Positions 7,861-15,854 are shown, numbered from the stretch's first letter. The stretch is DNA of 39,845 nucleotides from CAZWBR01 sp964404205 (GCA_964404205.1 CAYOJD010000013.1:1-39845); one strand, 5' to 3'. Numbers and translations are program-made. The notes: a model not told the origin generated them from the letters alone.

Positions 7861-7887
7861 AAAAAAAGCCATCCATAACGGATAGCT
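7861..7887 (-). terminator. Terminator of the alpha operon
   Basis: On the minus strand an 8-bp stem agctatcc / ggatggct (one G-U) with loop gttat is followed by a run of Ts. It lies 31 bases past the rplQ stop and marks the end of the ribosomal cluster. Confidence 0.85.
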
Positions 7888-7918
7888 TTTAAATTTTATG
7901 AAGAGCAGTGATTGTTCC

Positions 7919-8389
7919 TTATTCGGCCGATTCGTTTTCGGCCGCTTTAGTCGTTGTTTCTGCTTTCTTTGTTGTTTTGCGGGTACGACGCTTTTTGGCC
8001 ACTTCCTTTTTAGGAGTCGACAACATATTTTCGTTGTAGTCAACCAACTCGATGATACACATCTCTGAGTTATCGCCAATACGGTTACCAGTTTTCAGAA
8101 TTCTGGTATAGCCACCCGGACGGTCGCCAACTTTTACTACTATATCGCGGAAAAGTTCGCTAACGACGGTTTTGCTTTTCAAATTTTTGAAAACTTCACG
8201 CCTGTTGTGAGTCGAATCATCTTTAGCCCTTGTAATAAGAGGCTCAACAAATTTGCGCAATTCTTTAGCTTTGGCAAGTGTTGTACTGATTCGCTTATGC
8301 AGGAGAAGTGAGTTGGCCATGTTCGTAAGCAAAGCCTTACGATGAGAACTGGTCCTGCCTAAATGATTAACACTATTTCTATGTCTCAT
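7919..8389 (-). CDS. rplQ: Ribosomal protein L17 (bL17)
   Basis: Large-subunit protein near the exit-tunnel side. The first 118 residues match the family: start MRHRNSVNHLGRTSSHRKAL, core LITRAKDD, then the VGDRPGGYTRI motif. The product is 156 residues against about 120-130 in E. coli. The excess is a C-terminal tail rich in Lys, Thr and Ala (KKRRTRKTTKKAETT) ending in acidic residues, probably disordered. It is the last gene of the alpha operon, 5 bases after rpoA. Confidence 0.97.
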   Translation of the reverse strand: MRHRNSVNHLGRTSSHRKALLTNMANSLLLHKRISTTLAKAKELRKFVEPLITRAKDDSTHNRREVFKNLKSKTVVSELFRDIVVKVGDRPGGYTRILKTGNRIGDNSEMCIIELVDYNENMLSTPKKEVAKKRRTRKTTKKAETTTKAAENESAE

Positions 8390-8394
8390 TTCAA

Positions 8395-9387
8395 TTATTC
8401 CTTGTCTAATTTATACTTACTGATATCCATCCCGAAACTCAGTCCCAAATTTACCAGCAGGTCATCCAATTCGGTAAGCGATTTCTTACCAAAATTACGG
8501 AACTTTAACAAATCGTTGCGGTTATAAGTAACCAACTCGCCGAGTGTTTCAACATCAGCCGCTTTAAGGCAGTTAAGCGCACGGACTGACAAGTCGAGGT
8601 CGACCAATTTGTTTTTTAGTAGCTGACGCATGTGAAGAATTTCTTCATCAAACTCTTCGTTGGCAAATTTTTCGTCTGAATCGAGCGTAATTTTCTCATC
8701 AGAGAAGAGCATAAAGTGGTAAATCAGAATTTTAGCTGCTTCCTTCAACGCATCTTTCGGATGAATTGAACCATCGGTATGAATCTCGATAACCAATTTT
8801 TCGTAGTCGGTTTTCTGTTCAACTCGATAGTTCTCGACCGAATATTTCACATTCTTCATTGGGGTGAAGATGGAGTCGATCGGGATCACGCCAAATTCCT
8901 CCTCGGCTGGTTTGTTTTCTACGCCTGGAACATAGCCACGACCCTTTTCAATGGTCAGCTCTATCTGAAGTTTTACCTCCGGTTCCATGTTGCAGATAAC
9001 CAATTCCGGGTTTAAAACTCGGAATCCGGTGATGAAATTGTTGATGTCGCCGGCTTTGAACTTCTCCTGACCAAAAAGCGTGATTGAAACTTTCTCGTTA
9101 TCAAAATCTTCAACAACCTTTTTGAAACGAACCTGTTTCAGGTTGAGAATCATTTCGGTAACATCTTCAATTACACCTGGGATTGTAGAGAACTCATGTT
9201 CTACACCTTCAATTTTGATCGTTGTAATTGCATACCCTTCCAAAGATGATAATAGAATTCTGCGGAGTGCATTACCAATCGTAATACCATAACCGGGTTC
9301 GAGCGGACGGAATTCAAATTTTCCGATTTTGTCGTCCGACTCAATCATTATCACCTTATCAGGCTTCTGGAAAGCTAAAATTGCCAT
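8395..9387 (-). CDS. rpoA: RNA polymerase alpha subunit
   Basis: Scaffold for assembly of core RNA polymerase. The 330-residue protein has the N-terminal dimerisation domain (about 1-230) with GNALRRILLSSLEGYA and VEHEFSTIPGV, a flexible acidic linker around 235-250, and the C-terminal helix-hairpin-helix domain (VRALNCLKAADVETLGELV, then FRNFGKKSLTEL) that binds UP elements and activators. Length is standard. It lies between rpsD and rplQ as in most bacteria. Confidence 0.98.
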   Translation of the reverse strand: MAILAFQKPDKVIMIESDDKIGKFEFRPLEPGYGITIGNALRRILLSSLEGYAITTIKIEGVEHEFSTIPGVIEDVTEMILNLKQVRFKKVVEDFDNEKVSITLFGQEKFKAGDINNFITGFRVLNPELVICNMEPEVKLQIELTIEKGRGYVPGVENKPAEEEFGVIPIDSIFTPMKNVKYSVENYRVEQKTDYEKLVIEIHTDGSIHPKDALKEAAKILIYHFMLFSDEKITLDSDEKFANEEFDEEILHMRQLLKNKLVDLDLSVRALNCLKAADVETLGELVTYNRNDLLKFRNFGKKSLTELDDLLVNLGLSFGMDISKYKLDKE

Positions 9388-9404
9388 AAACCTTATATTA
9401 TTTT

Positions 9405-10013
9405 TTATTTCGAATACAATTCGACGATTAATTGTTCCTTGATATTCTCAGGAATTTCTTCGCGATCAGGAACATTAAGGAATTTACCGGCTTTGGTGTC
9501 ATTGTCCCATTCGAGCCACGCATATTTGTTATGACGACGTGATGCCAAAGAATCAGTAATAGCTACCAATGATTTTGATTTTTCACGAACGCCTACTACA
9601 TCGCCTGAACGAAGCGTGTACGATGGAATATTGACGACTTCGCCGTTAACAGTAATGTGTTTGTGCGATACCAACTGACGTGCAGCAGAACGGCTGGGAG
9701 CAATTCCCATACGAAATACCACATTGTCGAGGCGGCTTTCGAGCAACTGAAGCAATACTGTACCGGTGATACCTTTGCTCGAATGTGCTTTTTCGAACAG
9801 GTTGCGGAACTGACGCTCCAACACACCGTACATATATTTGGCTTTCTGTTTCTCTTTGAGCTGTAAACCATATTCCGATACTTTCCGGCGGCGTTTGCTG
9901 CTTCCGTGCATTCCCGGAGGATAGTTTTTGTGTTCAAATGCTTTATCGGGACCGAAAATTGGTTCGCCGAACTTTCTTGCAATCTTTGATTTTGGACCTA
10001 TATATCTTGCCAT
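9405..10013 (-). CDS. rpsD: Ribosomal protein S4 (uS4)
   Basis: Primary 16S rRNA-binding assembly protein; in E. coli it represses its own operon. At 202 residues it has the S4 domain (LESRLDNVVFRMGIAPSRSAARQLVSHKHITVNG) near residues 95-130. The N-terminal region has no cysteines, so this is the zinc-free form of S4. It sits between rpsK and rpoA. Confidence 0.98.
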   Translation of the reverse strand: MARYIGPKSKIARKFGEPIFGPDKAFEHKNYPPGMHGSSKRRRKVSEYGLQLKEKQKAKYMYGVLERQFRNLFEKAHSSKGITGTVLLQLLESRLDNVVFRMGIAPSRSAARQLVSHKHITVNGEVVNIPSYTLRSGDVVGVREKSKSLVAITDSLASRRHNKYAWLEWDNDTKAGKFLNVPDREEIPENIKEQLIVELYSK

Positions 10014-10039
10014 CTTTTCTAATTTTTAAAAATCAATAA

Positions 10040-10429
10040 TTATACACGACGACGTTTAGGCGGACGGCAACCATTGTGTGGCATCGGCGTAACATCGACA
10101 ATTTCAGAAATTTGAATGCCAACATTTGCGATGGCACGAATGGCTGATTCGCGGCCGTTACCCGGTCCTTTTACAAAAACTTTCACTTTACGCAATCCAA
10201 GATCGAATGCAACTTTAGCACACTCTTCCGACGCTGTTTGTGCAGCATAGGGAGTGTTTTTCTTTGAGCCGCGGAAACCTTTTTTTCCCGCTGATGACCA
10301 AGAGATTACCTCTCCATTGTTATTGGTCATCGAAACAATGATATTGTTAAAAGACGAGGTTACATGTGCCTGTCCTACAGGTTCAACATTAACGACTCTT
10401 TTTTTCTGTACTCCAGTCTTTTTTGCCAT
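10040..10429 (-). CDS. rpsK: Ribosomal protein S11 (uS11)
   Basis: Small-subunit platform protein contacting 16S rRNA near the mRNA exit. The 129-residue product shows AHVTSSFNNIIV, the SSAGKKGFRGSKKNTPYAAQ segment, VKGPGNGRESAIRA and the C-terminal DVTPMPHNGCRPPKRRRV. Length and position (after rpsM) are standard. Confidence 0.98.
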   Translation of the reverse strand: MAKKTGVQKKRVVNVEPVGQAHVTSSFNNIIVSMTNNNGEVISWSSAGKKGFRGSKKNTPYAAQTASEECAKVAFDLGLRKVKVFVKGPGNGRESAIRAIANVGIQISEIVDVTPMPHNGCRPPKRRRV

Positions 10430-10441
10430 TTCTACTTACAA

Positions 10442-10819
10442 TTACTTAGTAGCTTTCTTTTTGTTCGCAACTGTTTTCTTCTTTCCTTTACGTGTACGGG
10501 CATTGTTTTTGGTGCTCTGTCCACGAACCGGAAGTCCAAGACGGTGACGAATACCGCGATAACAGCCGATATCCATCAGTCGTTTGATGCTCATTTGGTA
10601 TTCCGAACGTAATTCACCCTCGACTTTGTAGCTTTCGGTAATTACTTTACGGATTGCGCCAAACTGGTCATCGTTCCAATCACTAACTTTTACGTTCTTG
10701 TCCACACCGGCTTTCTCCAAAATTTCTAAAGAGCGGCTACGGCCAATTCCATAAATATATGTCAAGGCGATTTCGCCTCTTTTGTTGTTTGGTATGTCTA
10801 CACCAACTATACGAGCCAT
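10442..10819 (-). CDS. rpsM: Ribosomal protein S13 (uS13)
   Basis: Small-subunit head protein that contacts the large subunit and P-site tRNA. The 125-residue protein starts ARIVGVDIPNNKRGEIALTYIYGIG and ends in a basic tail after RGLPVRGQSTKNNARTRKG-type sequence (here LGLPVRGQSTKNNARTRKG). It follows rpmJ after 40 bases, the standard order. Confidence 0.98.
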   Translation of the reverse strand: MARIVGVDIPNNKRGEIALTYIYGIGRSRSLEILEKAGVDKNVKVSDWNDDQFGAIRKVITESYKVEGELRSEYQMSIKRLMDIGCYRGIRHRLGLPVRGQSTKNNARTRKGKKKTVANKKKATK

Positions 10820-10859
10820 AATTTATACGGATTAAAAAATCGTTACAAATTTAACATTT

Positions 10860-10976
10860 TTATCCCTGACGTTGTTTGAACTTCGGGTTTTTTTTGTTTA
10901 TAACGTAGAGGCGTCCTTTCCTGCTTACAATTTTGCAGTCGGCACTACGTTTTTTTATTGATGCCCTTACTTTCAT
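10860..10976 (-). CDS. rpmJ: Ribosomal protein L36 (bL36), zinc-free form
   Basis: A 38-codon gene between infA and rpsM. The translation begins MKVRASIKKRSADCKIVSR and ends NKKNPKFKQRQG, which fits the L36 family end to end. Zinc-binding L36 has three cysteines and a histidine; this one has a single cysteine (C14) and no ligand set, so it is the C-minus type. The position 11 bases after infA in the same orientation supports the call. Confidence 0.96.
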   Translation of the reverse strand: MKVRASIKKRSADCKIVSRKGRLYVINKKNPKFKQRQG

Positions 10977-10987
10977 TTCTTTATACT

Positions 10988-11209
10988 TTAATTTTTGTAT
11001 CTGAAAGAGATTCTTCCTTTTGTCAGGTCGTAGGGAGACATCTCAACTTTGACCTTATCGCCTGGCAATATTTTGATGTAGTGCATACGCATTTTCCCTG
11101 AGATATGAGCTGTAATTACATGCCCATTCTGCAGTTCCACCCTGAACATTGCATTAGACAAAGCCTCGATAATGGTTCCGTCCTGTTCTATAAATGATTG
11201 TTTTGACAT
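10988..11209 (-). CDS. infA: Translation initiation factor IF-1
   Basis: Small OB-fold factor that occupies the A site during initiation. The 73-residue protein shows IEQDGTIIEALSNAMFRVEL, NGHVITAHISGKMRMHYIKI and GDKVKVEMSPYDLTKGRI, all diagnostic. It is the first gene after the promoter and long leader upstream. Many Bacteroidota have map between secY and infA; that gene is absent here. Confidence 0.98.
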   Translation of the reverse strand: MSKQSFIEQDGTIIEALSNAMFRVELQNGHVITAHISGKMRMHYIKILPGDKVKVEMSPYDLTKGRISFRYKN

Positions 11210-11489
11210 AGAAACAAATTACTTCTCCAAACTCTTAAGTTGATTAACTCCACTCAAACCAATAACGCTCCTTTCAGAGCTAATTCATTATATTTCTTTA
11301 CAAAAGACAGGTTCTATACCGGTATAGCCCGGGGTCGAACTTGGTCAAACAGCAAATTGAATTTTACAACTGCCGAATTTCTGTTTTTGCCGCGGTTGCT
11401 TTAGGTTTCCATCACCCGTTATTCCAGGGTTATATGCGGTAAACCTTAACAATCAACAGAAATCATGATTGCTGTAATTTTCAGGCCGG
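11210..11489 (-). promoter_or_regulatory. Long leader of the infA-alpha operon
   Basis: About 270 bases separate the predicted start of transcription (near 11483) from the infA ATG. No convincing gene is present. A nested stem is possible, aggttt / aaacct (11403-11408 with 11441-11446) around accc / gggt, and a 14-bp palindrome lies at 11314-11327. A leader of this size before a ribosomal operon could host feedback control, but no known riboswitch or ribosomal-protein site was recognised. Confidence 0.4.
11314..11327. repeat. 14-bp perfect palindrome CTATACCGGTATAG
   Basis: The sequence is identical to its reverse complement and lies in the infA leader, roughly 110 bases before the ATG. It could be a protein-binding site, or in RNA a 5-bp hairpin with a CCGG loop. 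There is no T tract beside it, so it is not a terminator. Confidence 0.6.
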
Positions 11490-11521
11490 CAAAGATACCG
11501 AAAAGTTTTATTACATGCAAA
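11490..11521 (-). promoter_or_regulatory. Promoter of the infA-rplQ operon
   Basis: Minus strand: TTTG (11521-11518), a 20-base spacer, and TATCTTTG (11497-11490), a full match to the Bacteroidota primary-sigma consensus. It lies just downstream of the secY terminator and would transcribe infA, rpmJ, rpsM, rpsK, rpsD, rpoA and rplQ. Confidence 0.8.
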
Positions 11522-11640
11522 GCATATTTTCCGCGTCGATGCTTAAAAACCAATCTATCGAAAGAACTCTCCCGATTGACCAAAACTTTACAGTTATCGT
11601 CCGGGATATATATTGCTATTTCAGCTAACGTGCAATTACT

Positions 11641-11683
11641 ATAAACAAAGAAAATCACCGGTTGCTGAAAACAACCAGTGATT
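11641..11683 (-). terminator. Terminator after secY
   Basis: Minus strand: a 12-bp stem aatcactggttg / caaccggtgatt with a 7-base loop, followed by ttttctttgttt. The one non-canonical position is G-U in minus-strand RNA but C-A in plus-strand RNA, which supports the minus orientation. It begins 8 bases past the secY stop and ends the str-S10-spc transcript. Confidence 0.85.
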
Positions 11684-11691
11684 CAATATTG

Positions 11692-13038
11692 TCATATTCC
11701 GGCAACACCAGCACTACGACCCTTTATACGGCCGGTTTTCAACAAACCGTCGTAATGACGCATCAACAGGTGACTTTCGATCTGCTGCAAGGTATCGAGA
11801 ATTACCCCCACCATAATCAGCAATGATGTTCCTCCGAAGAAGTGGGCAAACTGAGAGTTTACACCAAAAATCATTGCAAATGCCGGTAATATGGTAATTA
11901 ACCCAAGGAAGATCGAACCAGGCAATGTAATTCTAGACATGATGGTATCGAGATATTCAGCCGTTTTCTTACCAGGCTTAACGCCAGGAATAAATCCACC
12001 ATTCTTCTTCATATCCTCAGCCATTTGGTTCGGATTGATTGTAATGGCGGTATAGAAATAGGTGAAGATGATAACCATCAGAAACATAATCAAGTTATAC
12101 CAGAATCCGGTATAATCGGAGAATGAAGCGAACATATTGCTCAGCGTCTCTGAAGAAAAGAGCCCTGCAAGGCTAAGCGGGATAAACATAATTGCCTGGG
12201 CAAAAATGATTGGCATTACACCAGCCGCATTAACCTTCAACGGGATGTACTGGCGAACACCGCCATACTGTTTATTGCCCACAATCCTCTTGGCATATTG
12301 CACCGGAACTTTACGGGTTCCCTGTACCAAAAGAATCGTTGCACCGATGACGAAAAGAAAGATAATCAACTCGACGATTAACATGATTAAGCCTCGACCC
12401 TGTTCGGCCAAACGGCTTCCGGCTTCAGCCGTAAGCGAGAATGGAAGACGGGCAATAATACCAATCATGATAATGAGTGAAATACCGTTTCCGATACCTT
12501 TATCTGTAATCCTCTCGCCTAACCACATGATAAACATGGATCCGGCGGCCATAATAATTGTTGCACTTACATTAAAGGCAAAAGCCCCTACAACAAAAGC
12601 AGATTCGGGCAACTGGAACCTAAGATTGGCCAAATAAGCCCAACCTTGGAAAACCAGAATTACAACAGTCAGATAACGTGTCATTTGGTTAATCTTCCTA
12701 CGGCCCGACTCTCCTTCCTTCTGGAGTCTTTGGATGTAAGGTACTGCAAAACCTAAAAGCTGAATAACAATCGAGGCGCTGATATAGGGCATGATTCCAA
12801 GCGCGAAAATTGATGCGTTGGAAAATGCACCACCGGAGAACATATTCAACAATCCGAGAATCCCGTCGGAAGTTTGATCTCTGAGGGCTTCGAAGTTTGC
12901 CGGATCAGGATCAATACCGGGTAGTATTACAAATGATCCAAAACGATAAACCATTAAGAATAAAAGCGTAACACCTAAACGGTTGCGCAAATCCTCAATT
13001 TTGTAGATGTTCTTTAGTGTCTCGATTAATTTTTTCAT
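11692..13038 (-). CDS. secY: Preprotein translocase subunit SecY
   Basis: Channel-forming inner-membrane subunit of the Sec translocon. The 448-residue protein begins with a cytoplasmic helix, then shows about ten hydrophobic segments, including LGVTLLFLMVYRFGSF near residue 20, SASIVIQLLGFAVP with the following cytoplasmic loop, and GKKTAEYLDTIMSRITLPGS before the last helices. Length is normal. As usual it follows rplO (gap 6 bases), but it ends its transcript here at a strong terminator. Confidence 0.97.
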   Translation of the reverse strand: MKKLIETLKNIYKIEDLRNRLGVTLLFLMVYRFGSFVILPGIDPDPANFEALRDQTSDGILGLLNMFSGGAFSNASIFALGIMPYISASIVIQLLGFAVPYIQRLQKEGESGRRKINQMTRYLTVVILVFQGWAYLANLRFQLPESAFVVGAFAFNVSATIIMAAGSMFIMWLGERITDKGIGNGISLIIMIGIIARLPFSLTAEAGSRLAEQGRGLIMLIVELIIFLFVIGATILLVQGTRKVPVQYAKRIVGNKQYGGVRQYIPLKVNAAGVMPIIFAQAIMFIPLSLAGLFSSETLSNMFASFSDYTGFWYNLIMFLMVIIFTYFYTAITINPNQMAEDMKKNGGFIPGVKPGKKTAEYLDTIMSRITLPGSIFLGLITILPAFAMIFGVNSQFAHFFGGTSLLIMVGVILDTLQQIESHLLMRHYDGLLKTGRIKGRSAGVAGI

Positions 13039-13044
13039 CTGGGC

Positions 13045-13491
13045 TTAGAGTATTTCAGTAGTTCCTTCCAATTTTTCAATTGCCTCTTTTGCACTTTGCG
13101 AGAATGCGTGAGCTTTTACCACCAGTTTAGCTTTGAGTTCGCCTTTGGCAAGGATTTTTACCTTGTCGTTTTTGCTCACAAAGCCAGCTTCAATCAATGT
13201 ATTGATATCGATGGTTTGAACTCCCTTATCATCGGCAAGTTGCTGCAAAACAGAGAGGTTGATAGCTTTGTATTCAACCCTGTTGATATTTTTAAAGCCA
13301 AACTTAGGAACAAGTCGCTGAAGTGGCATCTGGCCACCCTGGAAACCTACTTTTGATTTGTAGCCCGAACGCGACTTCGCTCCCTTATGACCACGTGTAG
13401 ATGTGCCACCGTGACCCGAACCTTGTCCGCGACCGATACGTTTCCGGTTCTTTACTGAACCTTCAGCTGGTTTTAAATTATGTAATTCCAT
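13045..13491 (-). CDS. rplO: Ribosomal protein L15 (uL15)
   Basis: Late-assembling 50S protein. The 148-residue product has the glycine-rich N-terminal arm KRIGRGQGSGHGGTSTRGHKG and the GFQGGQMPLQRLVPKFGF segment typical of the family, then a globular C-terminal domain. It lies between rpmD and secY. Confidence 0.98.
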   Translation of the reverse strand: MELHNLKPAEGSVKNRKRIGRGQGSGHGGTSTRGHKGAKSRSGYKSKVGFQGGQMPLQRLVPKFGFKNINRVEYKAINLSVLQQLADDKGVQTIDINTLIEAGFVSKNDKVKILAKGELKAKLVVKAHAFSQSAKEAIEKLEGTTEIL

Positions 13492-13503
13492 GTTGTATGA
13501 ATA

Positions 13504-13686
13504 TTAATCGTTAACTTCTTCGTACCTAACCAGGTGCTGAAGTTTTTTAACCATACCTAAAATTTCGGGTCTGGCTTCGTGAATCACTGAATGGTTCATT
13601 TTGCGAAGACCTAAAGCTTCCAGAATTAGTTTCTGGGACTTTGTAGCACCAATTTTGCTCTTGTATTGTGTAACGCGAATTTTCAT
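13504..13686 (-). CDS. rpmD: Ribosomal protein L30 (uL30)
   Basis: Small 50S protein of 60 residues. It starts KIRVTQYKSKIGATKSQKLI, and ALGLRKMNHSVIHEARPEILGMV is the family signature. The length is typical of bacteria. Located between rpsE and rplO. Confidence 0.97.
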   Translation of the reverse strand: MKIRVTQYKSKIGATKSQKLILEALGLRKMNHSVIHEARPEILGMVKKLQHLVRYEEVND

Positions 13687-13697
13687 TGTTTGTTGAT

Positions 13698-14213
13698 TTA
13701 TCCGTTAAACACTTTGTCCAGAGCCACTCCACGGTGTTCAGCTACGGTGTACGCATCGCGCAATTCAGTCAATGCGGCGAATGTAGCTTTTACCAGGTTG
13801 TGCGGGTTAGACGATCCTTTTGATTTGGCGAGGATATCATGGATACCTACGCTTTCAAGTACGGCACGCATTGCACCACCTGCTTTAACTCCGGTACCCG
13901 AAGAAGCTGGTCTTAACAATACCTGTGCGCCACCGAATTTTGCTACCTGTTCGTGCGGTACGGTACCGTGAATTACGGGTACTTTCACGAGGTTCTTTTT
14001 TGCAGCGTCAACGCCCTTGGCGATGGCAGCTGTTACTTCACTGGCTTTACCAAGACCCCAGCCTACAATTCCGTCTTCGTTGCCAACAACGACGATAGCT
14101 GAAAAGCTGAATGTTCTACCACCTTTGGTGACTTTGGTGACACGGTTAATAGCTACTAACCTGTCTTTAAGCTCGAGATCGCTGGTTTTTACCTTTTTGA
14201 TATTCTTAGCCAT
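13698..14213 (-). CDS. rpsE: Ribosomal protein S5 (uS5)
   Basis: 30S protein involved in decoding accuracy and the mRNA entry channel. The 171-residue protein has the double-stranded-RNA-binding-like N-terminal domain (LKDRLVAINRVTKVTKGGRTFSF, GNEDGIVGWGLGKASEV) and the C-terminal domain with ASSGTGVKAGGAMRAVLE. The spectinomycin-contact loop GGRTFSF looks ordinary. Confidence 0.98.
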   Translation of the reverse strand: MAKNIKKVKTSDLELKDRLVAINRVTKVTKGGRTFSFSAIVVVGNEDGIVGWGLGKASEVTAAIAKGVDAAKKNLVKVPVIHGTVPHEQVAKFGGAQVLLRPASSGTGVKAGGAMRAVLESVGIHDILAKSKGSSNPHNLVKATFAALTELRDAYTVAEHRGVALDKVFNG

Positions 14214-14218
14214 AATGC

Positions 14219-14575
14219 TTAAATTTTTAAACCTCCTACACGAGCAGCTTCGGCAACTGCTTTTACACGTCCATGATACAAATAACCGCCACGGTCGAAT
14301 TTCGCTTCGGTGATACCGGCTGCAAGCGCTTTCTCAGCAGCAAGTTTTCCAACTGAAGCTGCAATTTCGCTCTTTGTTCCGGTTTGCGAAGCTATTTCTT
14401 TGTTCAATGAAGAAACGGCCAGTAGGGTTTTTCCCGCAACATCGTCAATAAACTGAACTGATATCTGTTTATTGCTGCGAAATATGCTCATGCGGGGAAC
14501 CTCTGAAGAACCTGAAACTATTTTCCTGATTCTTTTGCGGATTCTTTCTCTTCTTTCAATTTTTGTGAGAGCCAT
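14219..14575 (-). CDS. rplR: Ribosomal protein L18 (uL18)
   Basis: 5S rRNA-binding protein of the central protuberance. The 118-residue product shows RRERIRKRIRKIVSG, RMSIFRSNKQISVQFIDD, and the C-terminal FDRGGYLYHGRVKAVAEAAR signature. The gap to rpsE is 5 bases. Confidence 0.98.
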   Translation of the reverse strand: MALTKIERRERIRKRIRKIVSGSSEVPRMSIFRSNKQISVQFIDDVAGKTLLAVSSLNKEIASQTGTKSEIAASVGKLAAEKALAAGITEAKFDRGGYLYHGRVKAVAEAARVGGLKI

Positions 14576-14589
14576 AATTATTAACTCAT

Positions 14590-15147
14590 TTATTTTTTAG
14601 AAGCCGATTTACCAGCTTTGCGACGAAGTTGTTCGCCAACAAATTTGACACCTTTTCCTTTATACGGCTCCGGCATACGGAACGACCTGATCTTTGCAGC
14701 AACCTGTCCGATCAATTGCTTATCGGCGCTGGTCAGTGTAACAATCGGGTTACTACGTTTGTCGGTAACTGCCTCTACAACTACTTCCGCAGGCATCTGC
14801 AGATAAGTGTGGTGCGAATATCCCAACACGAGGTCGAGAATCTGGTTTTGTGCCTCGGCACGGTAACCTACACCCACCAATTCCAGCTTAACCACATATC
14901 CGGTCGATACGCCAAATACCATGTTGTTAAGCAGTGCGCGGTACAAACCGTGCAGTGCGCGGTGACGTTTCTGATCGGTCGGGCGTTTTACCAGGAGTTT
15001 GCCGTCTTCCAAAGCAATTTCGATATCTTTATCAACTTGCTGGGTGAGCGTTCCTTTTGGCCCTTTAACGGTGACCAGATTTTCGTTGCTAACGGTTACG
15101 GTTACTCCGGCCGGTATTGCAATGGGAAGTTTTCCTATCCTTGACAT
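14590..15147 (-). CDS. rplF: Ribosomal protein L6 (uL6)
   Basis: 50S protein near the factor-binding site. The 185-residue protein has two related domains and the C-terminal signature PEPYKGKGVKF. The start MSRIGKLPIAIPAGV is canonical. Its ATG is preceded at an 8-base spacing by AAAGGAGG (15163-15156, minus strand), a full Shine-Dalgarno that stands out in this phylum and among its neighbours. Confidence 0.98.
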   Translation of the reverse strand: MSRIGKLPIAIPAGVTVTVSNENLVTVKGPKGTLTQQVDKDIEIALEDGKLLVKRPTDQKRHRALHGLYRALLNNMVFGVSTGYVVKLELVGVGYRAEAQNQILDLVLGYSHHTYLQMPAEVVVEAVTDKRSNPIVTLTSADKQLIGQVAAKIRSFRMPEPYKGKGVKFVGEQLRRKAGKSASKK

Positions 15148-15165
15148 TGTTCTTTCCTCCTTTGA

Positions 15166-15564
15166 TTAATAAACGTAACACAATACTTCACCACCTACAT
15201 TCAACTCCTTGGCGTCTTTGTCGGTAATTACACCTTTCGAAGTGGAGATGATGGCAATTCCAAGTCCGTTTAATACGCGCGGGATGCTTTCAGTGTCGCA
15301 GTAGCGGCGAAGACCTGGTTTTGAAATTCTTTTCAGGGTTTTGATTGCCGGAGTACCATCAGCTGGATGATATTTGAGGGCAATTTTGATGCTTCCCTGA
15401 TAGTTAACCTCATCGTCAAATTTATAATTGAGGATATACCCTTTCTCTTTCAGAATTTTGGTAATCTCTTTTTTGATGTTTGACGCAGGGATTTCCACGA
15501 CTTTGTGTTTTGCCTTGATGGCATTTCTAAGTCGGGTCAAATAATCTGCAATAGGATCTGTCAT
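15166..15564 (-). CDS. rpsH: Ribosomal protein S8 (uS8)
   Basis: 16S rRNA-binding protein; in E. coli it represses the spc operon. The 132-residue protein starts TDPIADYLTRLRNAIKAKH and carries the C-terminal signature STSKGVITDKDAKELNVGGEVLCYV. Located between rpsN and rplF as usual. Confidence 0.98.
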   Translation of the reverse strand: MTDPIADYLTRLRNAIKAKHKVVEIPASNIKKEITKILKEKGYILNYKFDDEVNYQGSIKIALKYHPADGTPAIKTLKRISKPGLRRYCDTESIPRVLNGLGIAIISTSKGVITDKDAKELNVGGEVLCYVY

Positions 15565-15584
15565 TTTAACTATTATTTAAACGA

Positions 15585-15854
15585 TTACCAACTTGCTTTC
15601 TTAACACCCGGGATTAATCCTGCTGAAGCCATTTCGCGGAACTGAATCCTCGAAATGCCAAACTGGCGCATGTAACCTTTCGGGCGTCCGGTGAGCTTGC
15701 AACGGTTGTGCAAACGGATGCTTGCAGAGTTGCGTGGCAATTGGCTCAAGCCAATATAGTCACCTTCGGCTTTCAGTTTCGCACGTTTTTCAGCATATCT
15801 GGAAACGAGCTTTGCACGCCTTACCTCGCGGGCTTTCATCGATTCTTTAGCCAT
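15585..15854 (-). CDS. rpsN: Ribosomal protein S14 (uS14), zinc-free long form
   Basis: 30S head protein. At 89 residues this is the long C-minus form. The only cysteine is in LHNRCKLTGRPKGYMRQFG, so the zinc ribbon of the short 61-residue form is absent. The end, FREMASAGLIPGVKKASW, is canonical. It lies between rplE and rpsH. Confidence 0.98.
   Translation of the reverse strand: MAKESMKAREVRRAKLVSRYAEKRAKLKAEGDYIGLSQLPRNSASIRLHNRCKLTGRPKGYMRQFGISRIQFREMASAGLIPGVKKASW

Noticed and set aside
11326..11345. A tRNA T-arm-like string (cccggggtcgaac) in the infA leader.
   Set aside because: No acceptor, D or anticodon arm can be built around it on either strand.
11446..11658. A 70-codon minus-strand ORF between secY and infA, considered as a map replacement.
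   Set aside because: It overlaps the secY terminator and the infA promoter, resembles no family and has no map motifs.
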